Source: Rhizomys pruinosus (lineage: Eukaryota; Chordata; Mammalia; Rodentia; Spalacidae). Taken from it: DNA of 64,000 bases. The stretch is from positions 5,411,833 through 5,475,832 of the forward strand of contig VZQC01013302.1 in NCBI GenBank assembly GCA_009823505.1, read 5' to 3'. How positions within the stretch are numbered: the first letter of the stretch is position 1; each line of letters begins with the position of its first letter. The notes under the pieces were generated by a model, which was not told where the DNA came from, made no database searches, and saw nothing but the letters and a program-made list of their open reading frames with translations. Made by a program: the position numbers and the translations under genes. Of the stretch, positions 12,251-22,113 are shown in pieces.

Positions 12251-12688
12251 TATTTCGCAAAATAAGAGGACCACTTCAGACCGTTCACACCTGTTCCAAA
12301 TGCAGAGAATAAGTGACTGGGTTATGCCAGCCCCAATTCATGTTCTTAGAGATGGCAAAAAGAACTAGAGACAAGACCAGATGACTCATGCTTCTGTCTC
12401 TACCATGGGAATGTGGACTCTACAATTCCATTCAACAGGATCCATGAAATTTAATATTCATATCTCTTGTAGAGGTTTTCATGTATGGAAAAAGAGGCAT
12501 AACAAGAAAGGACACATGCATCTTGCTTCTTGGGAAGACATCTACATTGAATTTCATTATTGCAAGGCTTTGGTGAAATATGACAAACCTGTTGTAGGCA
12601 ATTTAATGGCAAAAATATTGGTTTAAAATCTATTTTTATAAGAATTTCAAAAATGCATACTGTATTTCAATCCCCTTTTACTCTATCA

Positions 12689-12877
12689 TATTCTGCCACT
12701 CTTTCCCTATCAATACCCTAACTTTAAGTATTATTGTGACTACATATATGTAAATTATTGTGAATATATATTATACATATATACATATAATATATATACA
12801 ATATATACAATAATTTACATATATAATCACAGTAATAATTAAAGTTAGGTTATTGAGAGGGAAGGAGGTGCAGAATA
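12689..12877. repeat. Long AT-rich inverted repeat (about 90-bp arms)
   Basis: The left arm starts TATTCTGCCACTC, contains CCCTAACTTTAAGTATTATTG, and goes on to an ATATGTAAATTATTGTG block. The right arm gives the same order in reverse complement (CAATAATTTACATATAT, AATAATTAAAGTTAGG, GGTGCAGAATA). A few mismatches separate the arms and the centre is an AT-rich loop near 12783. It can form a cruciform or hairpin. Confidence 0.85.
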
Positions 12878-12926
12878 TATATATGATTTATATATATTAG
12901 TATGATATATATGATATATTAGTTTG

Positions 12927-12930
<4 letters not shown>

Positions 12931-12957
<27 letters not shown>
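12931..12957. repeat. (AT)n microsatellite
   Basis: Uninterrupted TA repeats close to the right arm of the inverted repeat. Confidence 0.9.
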
Positions 12958-13228
12958 CCATTTAGTGATTTTAGTATGTGTATGTATTTAGAGCTGAGCA
13001 CTTGGGATTGGATGACCTATCCAGGGGTTTATCCCCGGAGATTTCTAATACTTCCTCTTTGAGTACCCACTGATTACCAGCAGCTCTTCATCTAGAATTG
13101 CAACTTTCCTCTATCTATGTTGACATACCAATTGCTATTGTCATCACAAAATTATTGATCAGGCAAACTTACTGATATATTTCATGGGTGCAGCTTCTCT
13201 GTAGAGTCTGTAAGACACTATCTAGTGT

Positions 13229-13538
13229 TGACAATCCCCCAGGCCTGCTGGGGAATTTTGGGGTCCGACCAAAGAAGGAATGGGGGTGAGAGGCGCAGAG
13301 TCAAAACACAGACCCTGGGAATCTGGTGAACACAGACAGGGCGAGCTGTCGTGGACTCGTTTATTGGGGGCAGGGTTAGGGGTTATGTACTGTTCGCATT
13401 CCCACTTTCCTCTTGTTGTCTTCTGATTGGCCCAGGCCTGCAGTTCTGCTTATATGGTCTCACCTGCCTAGGGCAGATTAGGTTGATGAGGGACAAGCTC
13501 TGCGCATGCGTAATTCTCAGTGTACTGGCTATACTACA
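13229..13538 (-). mobile_element. Endogenous retrovirus 3' LTR (minus)
   Basis: Read on the minus strand: begins TGTAGTATAGCC, then CCATATAAGC (TATA), GGCCAATCAG (CCAAT box), CCCCAATAAACG (poly(A) signal), and ends GGGGGATTGTCA. It is about 310 bp with TG...CA ends. No matching short repeat flanks it as a solo LTR, and internal sequence follows on the right, so it is the 3' LTR of a truncated provirus. Confidence 0.75.
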
Positions 13539-13552
13539 TCTCCACCCTTTGT
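13539..13552 (-). promoter_or_regulatory. Polypurine tract next to the LTR
   Basis: On the minus strand the bases just before the LTR read ACAAAGGGTGGAGA. This is a purine run at the position where plus-strand retroviral DNA synthesis is primed. Confidence 0.65.
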
Positions 13553-13735
13553 ATTTAATTTTGCGTGAGGAGCGGTCCAATGGGAGCTCGTGGTGCTATC
13601 CCTGAAACTTGTTGATCTCAATCATCTTATGATCTTAATCATCTTATTGATCTTCATCATCTCAGAAAACAACATGCTTAGCCAGGAGAGAGGACTTTTC
13701 TGTGTCAACATGGGCTAAGTAGTTAGATCCTGTCT
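13553..13735 (-). mobile_element. Short remnant of provirus internal region
   Basis: Includes a run of related ATCTTA/ATCATC units near 13613-13662. No retroviral protein is recognisable, and the element is cut off before the GGAA repeat. Confidence 0.35.
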
Positions 13736-13740
13736 AAAAA

Positions 13741-13950
13741 TTGTGAAAGGAGGGAAAGAATGAAAGAAGGAAGGAAGGAAGGAAGGAAGGAAGGAAGGAA
13801 GGAAGGAAGGAAGGAAGGGAGGGAGGAAGGGAGGGAGGAAACAGAGGGAGGGCGGGAGGGAGGCAAAGCAAGAATGGTGGAGTGAAGGGAAGGGGAGAGA
13901 AGGAAAGAAAGAGGGAAGGAGGGAAGGAAAGAATGAAGGAGATATTAGAG
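13741..13950. repeat. (GGAA)n simple repeat
   Basis: Purine tetramer repeat with interruptions. An apparent open frame on the minus strand is low-complexity Ser/Phe/Pro and is not a gene. Confidence 0.95.
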
Positions 13951-14305
13951 AATAAAGATAAAGTGGAGGAGGTCATCCACAGGATCAAAAGTAAAAATGT
14001 CAATTCTTATACTTTTGAGTGAACTGTAAAAAGAAACAATTGGATTTTATATTTTTCCTTTGAATTATATATCTTATATATAAGATATATATATATATAT
14101 ATCCAAAACACCGTGATTGTTGTATTTCAATTCAAATTAACATAATTTCCACTTAAATAATCAAACTTGGGTGGCACAAAATAAATCCTAATAAAATATT
14201 GCAGAAGGGCTCCCCTAAATTAGAAAATGTACCTTTAAGTTTCTATTTTTATTAAGCATGGAGTTTCTAAATTAAAGTAAAACCGTTGCTTCAATTCATA
14301 ACCTT

Positions 14306-14320
14306 CTAAAAAATGCTTTT
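14306..14320 (+). repeat. Left 15-bp direct repeat bracketing the L1 composite
   Basis: ctaaaaaatgctttt. It is identical to 19259-19273, which lies directly after the L1 5' end. Confidence 0.8.
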
Positions 14321-14474
14321 TTTTCCTTAGTCTTTTTGAGTCAGGGTCTCCCTCCAGCTCCAGCTCTCCTGGAAATCTCTATGTAGACCAGGCTGGCCTT
14401 GAACTCACAGACAACCTCTTGGCTCTGCCTCCTGAGTGCTGGGTTTAAAGGTGTGCACCACCATACCCAGCTTG
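14321..14474 (-). mobile_element. B1 SINE (minus)
   Basis: Poly-T, then TGAGTCAGGGTCTCCCTCC, GTAGACCAGGCTGGCCTTGA, GAGTGCTGGG, and end ACCATACCCAGC. An A/T-rich duplication (aaaaaatg..tttt) lies on each side, so it appears to have inserted at the tail end of the L1 composite. Confidence 0.93.
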
Positions 14475-15445
14475 GAAAAAAAATGTTTTTTTTTCTTTAT
14501 TTTTTTTTCTTTTCACAGGAAAACAAAATGAATAAAAAATGACATGAGGAAACAAAGCAAAAAGAACACAAAAGGGGGGGGGATTTCCATTTCTTATTAC
14601 AGTAACATAAAGAATCAGTCTGTGGGGTTTGGTATGTACTTCTCTTTTTGCTCTTCTCTCTTTCTTTTCTTTCTTCTTTTCCTGAACTTTCAGGGCTACC
14701 AGAAAGATATGTGTTTTTACTGGGTAATCCAGGAAGCCTTGAGTTTTCAGCTGGGAAAGAGTCTGTTTATTTTTAGGAGTCTCGGTCCTAAACTACCTAA
14801 TCAATTTCTAGCTCCTGTTTAGTTATATTACCCTCTGAAAATGGTCACCTCAATCACCTGAAGGGAATCTGGACACCAACTGCAGTGACTTTTTCAATGC
14901 TGGAAAGGGATGTTGCATATGGCAACTTGGACATCCCGCATTCAGTGGGTCAATCTAAAAGATGCCCAAGCATAACTAGGAAGAGAAAAAAAATCCTTTA
15001 CTGGTGCTTGTGAAAGCAAAATGAAGGCAGGAGTAGTTAGGCACATTATCTAGACAGGGGACCAGGAGAAGTAAGCACAGGGTGAATTCCAATGTCCAAC
15101 ATAAAAGTCCATTAGAATTTCTTGGCCAGAGGTTTCAAAGTGTCCATTTATTAGGTCTCCCCTTTTATTCATTTGGTCATGAGATGTGGACTCACGATCT
15201 GCTTTTCAGGCTTTCTTTTTTTTTTTTTTTTAGTCAGGATATGAGTTTCCACTGAGATAAGTGCTAGAAAGAGAGAAGAAATTTTATTATTAACAACAGT
15301 TGGCTTGTCCTTTGGTTTCATGGTACACTACTCTGTTAATCAAGGCCATGATCTAAGGTTTTTATGCCTCTTTCACATTATTCCATGTAACATTACTGCC
15401 AATATGTCGAGGCACAATTTTTCAGGATTTAAAGAAATATATTGA

Positions 15446-15698
15446 GGGCTGGAGAGATGGCCTAGCAGTTAAGAGCGGCGACTGCTCTTACAGAGGACCC
15501 GGGTTCGATCCCCAGCACCCGCATGATGGCCAAGAACCGTCTGAAACTCCATTTCCAGAAGAGCTCCAGTTCCAGGGGAATCCGACACCCTCTTCTGACC
15601 TCCGCGGCATTGCACGACACGGGTGCACACACTTGCATGCAGACAGTACATTCATACACATACAGAAATAAATAAAATTAATAAAAATTTAAAAAATA
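15446..15698 (+). mobile_element. B3-type SINE
   Basis: Near-consensus copy: GGGCTGGAGAGATGGCCTAG start, GGGTTCGATCCCCAGCACCC, and a tail of AAATAAATAAAATTAA. An AT-rich direct repeat (aaatata-ttga) lies at both ends. Confidence 0.95.
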
Positions 15699-15823
15699 TA
15701 TTTTGACTATTTATCTTTTGGTTACACTTTGTTTTGGGGTGGTTAATTCTACATGACTAGCCCAGATTAACCAAACTTTGTTTTCTCATGGTCATTTTAG
15801 GTTCTAATCTTCTGGAGGCACTT

Positions 15824-16048
15824 TTTTAAATTTTTTATTTTTATTTTTGTGTGTATGAGTGTACTGTCTGCATATAGGTTGCTGCACCTGTGTCATGCAA
15901 TGCCACGGACGTCAGAAGAAGACATCAGATTCCCCTGGAACTGAAGTTAAATACGGTTCTTTGACACCATGTGGGTGCTGGGAATTGAACCCCGGTCCTC
16001 TGCAAGAGCAGTTAGTGCTCTTAACTGCAGATCCAACTCTCCAGCCCC
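15824..16048 (-). mobile_element. B3-type SINE (minus)
   Basis: TTTTTATTTTT tail, GTGTATGAGTGTACTGTCTG, GAATTGAACCCCGGTCCTCT, and end CAACTCTCCAGCCCC. Confidence 0.92.
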
Positions 16049-16375
16049 TGGAGGCCCCCTTTTTTTGGGGGGGGAGCACCTCTCTCCTTCTGGCCATTCT
16101 TAACCAGTTCCATCTACTGAGGACAAGGTGAGATATTGCTATACCAGGCTTTCCTTTGGAGGACAAGTCCAATTTCCCCTATATTGAGATTCCTCTTTAT
16201 AGACTGGACATTGGCTAGGGTTTTGTTGGTGTATCTCCAAGACCTCCTTGCACAGGAAGCCAGGTGACTTACAATTGCAGAACATTTGAAGAAATGCAAA
16301 GAAATACAAAAATCCCCTGGGACCAATTGACCTCAGATTGCAAAGAACAAAAATGTCCCTTAAATCCCTTGGCCA

Positions 16376-16580
16376 GGGGCTGGAGAGATGGCCTAGTGGT
16401 TATGAGTGCTGACTCTCCTCTTGCAGAGGACCCACATGGTGGCTGAGAACCATCTTTTACTCTAGTTCCAGGGGAATCTGACACCTTCTTCTGACCTCCG
16501 TGGCATTGCACAATACCATGCGTGCACAAACCCTACATGCAGACAGTACATTCATACACATAAAAAATAAATAAAATTGA
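16376..16580 (+). mobile_element. B3-type SINE, outer member of a nested pair
   Basis: GGGGCTGGAGAGATGGCC head. The GGGTTCGATCC part is deleted (ACCCACATGG follows GCAGAGG). Its A-rich tail is split by the next SINE. The whole pair is flanked by aaatcccttggcca at 16362-16375 and 16849-16862. Confidence 0.93.
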
Positions 16581-16830
16581 GGGGCTGGAGAGATGGCCTA
16601 GCGGTTAAGAACACGGACCGCTCTTGCAGAGGACCCGGGTTCGATCCCCAGCACCCACATGGCGGCCGAGAACCGTCTGAAACTCCAGTTCCAGGGGAAT
16701 CCGACACCCTCTTCTGACCTCCGCGGCATTGCATGACACGGGTGCACAAACTTGCATGCAGACAGTACATTCATACACATACAGAAATAAATAAAATTAA
16801 TAAAAAAATAAAAATAAAAATAAAATTGAA
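16581..16830 (+). mobile_element. B3-type SINE, inner member of a nested pair
   Basis: Near-consensus B3 inserted in the A-rich tail of the previous copy. The repeat aataaaattga occurs on both sides (ending at 16580 and again near 16829). Confidence 0.95.
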
Positions 16831-18099
16831 AAAAATAATAATAAACTAAAATCCCTTGGCCAAATTTGTATTGGCCTTATATATGGTCATTTTTTAATCG
16901 AAAAATTTAACTTACACCAATCTGGTACTTTTAATTACTGTATTGTATTTAGATAAAACTTGAAGAAAAGCCTATGAATCCTTGCATAAACACTGACTGG
17001 AAGAAATTTAACACCATATGATAAGCAGGGAAAGCCAATAAGAGAAAGTTAAACAACTTCAGGCATATCTTAAAGATAATTTAATACAAACATAAGTAGC
17101 CTCTTTACATTCCCGAACCCCTTATAATGGTTTTTAGTTTTATAGTAAAGGGAACATACCTGTTGACCAGAATTAAGCTGTAAAAAGTTACCTGTCTGTC
17201 TGCCCCAAAGATGTTCCACCTAGTGATCAAATATCCCACACACCTAGTGTTCAAATATCCCCCCCCCCCACAAAACACAGAGGCATTGAATTCTATTTTA
17301 CCTAGTATTGGCATAGAGACTCCTCCTTCTTTCTCAGTGCCAATACAATTACTTGTATTAATTTTTTACTCTCCTACCTTGGGATAATATCTATATATAA
17401 AGGTGAGGTATGTTTCTTGGAGATGGGAAAAATAAAATAAGTAGGTTTTGTTTCTTAATCCATTCTAGTAGTCTCTGTCTGTTAATTGGAGTATCCATTC
17501 CATTGATAATTAAAACTGTTGTTGAGAGAATTAAATTGCATCCAATCATTTTGATTTCTAGTAATTCTTACCCTAGGTTTTTATTTCCATAGTGGTAGTT
17601 TTATTTGTTTACTGGTGTTGATTGGTTATAGTCATCCCTGTCCACCACTCTTTGTATCACTTGAAATATTCTTTGCAGGCATGGCTTATTGGAGAGAAAT
17701 TCTTTCAACTTATTTATATCATGGAACATTTTCCATTCTCCTTCAATTATCATAACCATTTTTGCTGGATAATGTACTCTGGGTTGGCATTTATAGTCTT
17801 TTCATGCCAAGAATATCTTAGATGAAACTCTTAGGAGTTTCATCCTTTGAATTGAGAAACCAGCTCTAATTGTCATAGGTTTTCCTTTGTAGGTAAGTTG
17901 TTTTTCTTTTACAGCCTTCAGTATCATTTCTTTGTTTTGAAAATCTAGTGTTTTTACTATGATATGACACAGAGAATTTCTTTTCTGGTTCCGTCTGCTC
18001 GTAGTTCTATAGGCTTCTAATATTTTGTAGATAATTTGGGAATTTTTCCTCTAAAAGATTTTGAAGACTGTGCCGTATTGTAATCCTGTTAATTTTCTT

Positions 18100-18525
18100 C
18101 CTGTTCTATGCCTATAATTCGTAGGTTTGGTCTTTTCATAGTATCCCACAGTTCCTGGTTATTCCGTTCTTTTTTTTTTTCATAATCTTTACTTGATTTA
18201 TCCAATTCTTCCATATTGTCTTCCAATCTTGATATTCTATTTTCTACTTCATCCATTCTATTATTACAATTTTATCCCATCCTTTCGAAGTTGTTTCTGG
18301 AATGTTGCATTTCTTTTTTCATTTCAACTTGATTTTTTTCAAGGTTTCTACATCTTTTGTAATTTCATTCCACAATTTATTGTTGTCCTCTTTCAATGCA
18401 TCCCTGTCTTCTTTTAGATCCCAGACTTCCTTGTTTATAAGCTCCTTAAATTCCCTCAACTCCTTAATTTCTCTAATCATATTGATAACTGTTCTTTTGA
18501 GATCTGTATCCTGGATTATATCCAA
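18100..18525 (-). pseudogene. L1 ORF1 coiled-coil and RNA-binding remnant
   Basis: An open stretch of 68 codons from 18525 to 18319 is rich in Glu, Lys and Leu with heptad spacing, typical of the L1 ORF1p trimerisation coiled coil. Downstream on the minus strand, past stops, the frame gives the conserved start of the RNA-recognition region (NLRIIGIE). In intact L1s ORF1p coats L1 RNA as a trimer. This copy is broken by stop codons. Confidence 0.75.
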
Positions 18526-19239
18526 GGGGTCTCCCTCTAAGTACTTGAACAGGGGTATTAGTGTTGGGTGGAGATCTACTTGAGTCTTTCTTACCTTGAG
18601 CCTTAAGCATTTGGGTAGCTTCTGTTGGCAGTGATTGTAATTTGAAGCTTAGTTATTTATTGAGCTGACACTGATGTTGGTTATAGTCTTCAGGTGTTTG
18701 TTGACTTCTTAATTGATGTAAAGTTGTGGACACTTTAGGCTCCAAAAATCTCAACTTTCCTAACACTGTACAGACCAACACCCCTCACCCAACCAGCAGT
18801 TTGCCCAATGGACTAAGCCTGGAGCCACCCGGGCCTTTGATAACCACAACTTGAGGGCACAAGACCCTCCTGGTCCTATGGCCTGGAGGGACACAATGCT
18901 TCTGCTGCAATGCAGAGTACCCCATGTTCAAGTGGGGTGAACCCCAATCACGTACCCAGTGAGATGTATTCAGGGAAACACTGTACACCATGCTTAATCT
19001 ACCAGGCGATCCCTCAGGGCCAGGAATAAAGGTCTCAGTAGGAGAAAGTCTCAGGCGACACTGGAGCTTTCACTGTTATCTCCTGATGCCCTTGGGTGAT
19101 GTCTCTACGGCCAAAATGTGGTTCCTAAGGATCCAGATGTCTTCAGACCAATTCTGATGCTTCCCAATGCTCTCGGGGGCTCCTATGACCCCTCCCCACT
19201 TTTTCCTTAGCAGCTCAGAATGCACATGCCACATCAGAA

Positions 19240-19252
19240 GCCGCCATCTTGG
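19240..19252 (-). promoter_or_regulatory. YY1-type site at the L1 5' end
   Basis: gccgccatcttgg on the plus strand, which is CCAAGATGGCGGC on the element strand. It lies 6 bases from the inferred L1 5' end. Human L1 5' UTRs carry a YY1 site at the same place that positions transcription start. Confidence 0.6.
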
Positions 19253-19258
19253 AAAAGC

Positions 19259-19273
19259 CTAAAAAATGCTTTT
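19259..19273 (+). repeat. Right 15-bp direct repeat bracketing the L1 composite
   Basis: ctaaaaaatgctttt, identical to 14306-14320. Confidence 0.8.
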
Positions 19274-20030
19274 ATATGTTTGTGACTACTTATCTAGATG
19301 AAAAAGGGCATGTCTTGTAGAAAAAAAAATAGAGATAAACCCCACAAATATAGTCAATATATTTTGTATCTAAAGAGAATTGGAAAATCTCAAATCCTAA
19401 TGTCAAACATTTTATTAATATGTAATGGCAAGTGTCAATTTGCTTTTAGTTTGTAAAGTTAGACATCTAAGGTCAAAGGCCATAGTAAATATTTGTTAAT
19501 ATAGTGACATTTGAAAGAGAGGATATTGAATTCTCTTTCCACTTTCCACTTTCTTTTCCAGTGTTGCTATATTTATTTCTACCTCTTGGCATCCCTCTGC
19601 TTGAATATTAAATGTATGAAATATGAACATCTTGTTCAAGCTATGTTAAATTTAGTTTGAGAATAAATTACACAAAATGCTTCTACTGCCACCGTGCTAT
19701 GAACCTGATGAATTTTCTAAATGAAAAGCAATATAAATTAACACATTTTGCATCTATATTTACAGAAATTGTCTTAATATCTATGTCAAACATATGTCAG
19801 TTTTTAGTCAAAACCCAAATGCCATCTGTGCCCTTCTCACTTACAAGGACTAAATTTTCTTTAAGATATAATCTGTGTGATGTGAGTTCTTCAAGTTATT
19901 AATATTCATCAACGAAATTCCCATTTTTTAAATTTTTATTCAATTTTTGCTATTTTCATACAATATAATTTAATATTTTTAGATCTGTTTCCTTATCTGC
20001 TAGTCCCCATGTTGACTTCCAGCTAATTTA

Positions 20031-20067
<37 letters not shown>

Positions 20068-20700
20068 CCATTAGAGTCTAGTTTGTGTTCCCAAATGTCC
20101 TACAGTAGAGGTCCATCAACTAGAGCCTGGTTAACCTGCCAAGAAACTGATGGTTGAAAGAGAATTTTTCAGCAATTTGAGCAGCCCTATGCTGCTGCAA
20201 TTTGTTCATGGTGGGGGGTGGGGTGGAAATTCTTAAGTTCCTCGTGTTTATGCTTGGGAATTTTTTTTCTCATTTGAGCTTGCATGGACTTGTGAATCCC
20301 GTATCTGTTGTGGGTTCATGTGAGAAACTGAGCAGTTGTGTGAATTAACTTTATTTCCTTAAATTCCTACATTTTAACTTATCCAGCATTCTTATTTTAT
20401 TTTCAATCTCCTTTAATCAAAAGACACTTCACTTGTTCTTAATTTTTTATGTTCTTCATCTCACCAAGCCACATTATTTATACTTAGGTCATCCATTTTA
20501 TAGTGATAAAATCCACATAACATATTTTTCATTAAAAAATTTAGGTGTAGTACTAAATAGAATTCATTATGTTCATGCTCTTCTGTAACTGTCTAAACCA
20601 TCTGTCTTCAGCCCATTTTTTTTAATTCTACAAATAAATTGTATACACAATAAAGAATGAGTACCAATACCTGATCCTATCAGAACCTAACAGAGATTCT
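19274..20700. other. Anonymous AT-rich sequence, no gene seen
   Basis: No recognisable SINE or coding sequence. An (AT)n microsatellite lies at 20035-20064. The open frame at 19657-19902 shows no known domain. Confidence 0.55.
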
Positions 20701-20724
20701 TTTTTGTTTGTTTTTATTTTTATT

Positions 20725-20870
20725 TTTATTTTTTTATTAAAGTTAATTTTTATTGAGCACATTTTATACAACATTTCTTAATCAAATTTAGAATCATTCC
20801 CGCCACCATCACCCCCCCCCACCCACACCAGAGCCATGGACTTCCTCGCCACCCCAGACACCTGTGAAAG
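20725..20870 (-). mobile_element. L1 3'-end fragment (antisense)
   Basis: A T-rich lead, then ATTTTATACAACATTTCTTAATC, a C-rich run and CACACCAGAGCCATGGAC. These are the same L1 3' UTR blocks as at 21865 and 55081. Confidence 0.7.
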
Positions 20871-21243
20871 CGGTTCCTCTTTTTACACGCTGCACTCTCC
20901 CCAAATATGATAGAGAGTCATGAGGGATATGGACTCAGTGGGTAAGAGCTTTAGCTGTTCAAGCATTAAGGGCCGTATTTAGAATCCCCCATTCCGAACT
21001 TAAAAGCCAGCCAGGCTATGTGTGCTGAGTCCAGTTGAATGTGAAGATGGTTAGATCCTATACGGATGTCGACCATGCAGTTAGATTCCCAACCTGCGTG
21101 GATAGAGATAAACGTCACCAATAACAGTCATATTATGTTTCGTACAGAGTAGCCATCATAAGGAGCTTGATTTTTGCAGAAATGGGCTAGAAATTCATGA
21201 CAGTGATAGAGCAAACTCCTGACAACGGATTATCAATTATATA

Positions 21244-21244
21244 T

Positions 21245-21274
<30 letters not shown>
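21244..21274. repeat. (AT)n microsatellite
   Basis: Uninterrupted AT dinucleotides. Confidence 0.93.
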
Positions 21275-21275
<1 letters not shown>

Positions 21276-21685
21276 CAAGAATTTCTGAGTATATGGAGAA
21301 TTATATTACAAAGCATAATAACTGCCATTGGACATCCCAGATGCAGAAAATAATAAAATATTGCTATATTAAAGAGTGTAAGAACTGGTTCAGGTTTTGT
21401 TAGTTTCTAAAGAGTTATTAATTTAGATTGCTGAAGAAGTGAAAGCTATTTTGATAGAAATGCAAACTTATTTTAGCTTTACTAATTAATATTTGGTATA
21501 AAAATTTCATGAAATGCAAATTTCATGACTTTGTGCATATGTGTGTACTTGTGTTACCCTTGCCACAATCCAATAAATAAACATACCTATCACCTGCAGC
21601 ATCTAAAAAAATGAATATTAAGTGATGTACAGGAACAGAAAAATGAGTGACAGCTTAGTACCCTGTGACCACCATTCATTTTTGG

Positions 21686-21687
<2 letters not shown>

Positions 21688-21726
<39 letters not shown>
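21688..21726. repeat. (CA)n microsatellite
   Basis: About 19 CA dinucleotides. Confidence 0.97.
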
Positions 21727-21730
<4 letters not shown>

Positions 21731-21864
21731 AGAACCCACCTTATAATAAGTACTTGATAGTCTACCTCCTTTAACTGTGTGATTTATTTATATACACCCC
21801 TATGCAAACAGTCATACTACCAACCTCAGAACTCAAGGTGTACAGTAGCTGAGCTTTTTTTAAA

Positions 21865-22085
21865 CCAATATTTTTATTGAAGTTATGTGCATTTCATACA
21901 TTTCTTAATCCAATTTAGACCAATTCCTCCTTCCTTCTTCCCACACCACCAGAGCTCATGCATTCTGCCATAAATGTCCTTCATCTTTTTCTCAGATTTA
22001 TTTTTTAATTTTTCAATGCAGAAATTTACAGTTTGGGGAAGAAATGTACTGTTTCAGTCAGTTTTCTGACCCAGTCATTTTTAGT
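21865..22085 (-). mobile_element. L1 3'-end fragment (antisense)
   Basis: TTTTATTGAAGTTATGTGC, then CATTTCATACATTTCTTAATCC, CTCATGCATTCTGCC, and a TGTACTGTTTCAGTCAG block. Matches the fragments at 7632 and 9706. Confidence 0.8.
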
Positions 22086-22113
22086 ATTTTTTTTCCTTCC
22101 AAATTTTATTGTT

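Larger units (their letters stand above)
14480..17280 (-). mobile_element. Unidentified 3' part of an L1-linked retroelement
   Basis: On the plus strand this begins with long T runs (14485-14512), as expected for the poly-A end of a minus-strand retroposon, and meets L1 ORF2 sequence near 17280 at a C-run. Apart from the nested SINEs it shows no L1 ORF2 or 3' UTR text and no protein I recognise. Its status as part of one element rests on the 15-bp repeats at 14306 and 19259. Confidence 0.4.
17281..19258 (-). mobile_element. Antisense L1: 5' UTR, ORF1 and start of ORF2
   Basis: Read on the minus strand from a 5' end at 19258. About 700 bp of GC-rich 5' UTR is followed by degraded ORF1 (RNA-binding chaperone; coiled coil at 18525-18319, then an RNA-recognition part with NLRIIGIE and a C-terminal part with YPAKMVMI), then the first part of ORF2 with NGMDTPIN and the endonuclease motif QETYLT near 17405. 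ORF1 has several stops and ORF2 is frameshifted and ends at about 17280, so it is not competent. A YY1-type motif sits at the extreme 5' end, which suggests the 5' terminus is complete. Confidence 0.85.

Noticed and set aside
12381..12626. 81-codon open frame with CRGFHVWKK
   Set aside because: Looks faintly like a conserved fragment, but it is short, has no flanking exons and I cannot name a family.
13734..14003. Ser/Phe/Pro-rich 89-codon frame
   Set aside because: Translation of the GGAA simple repeat.
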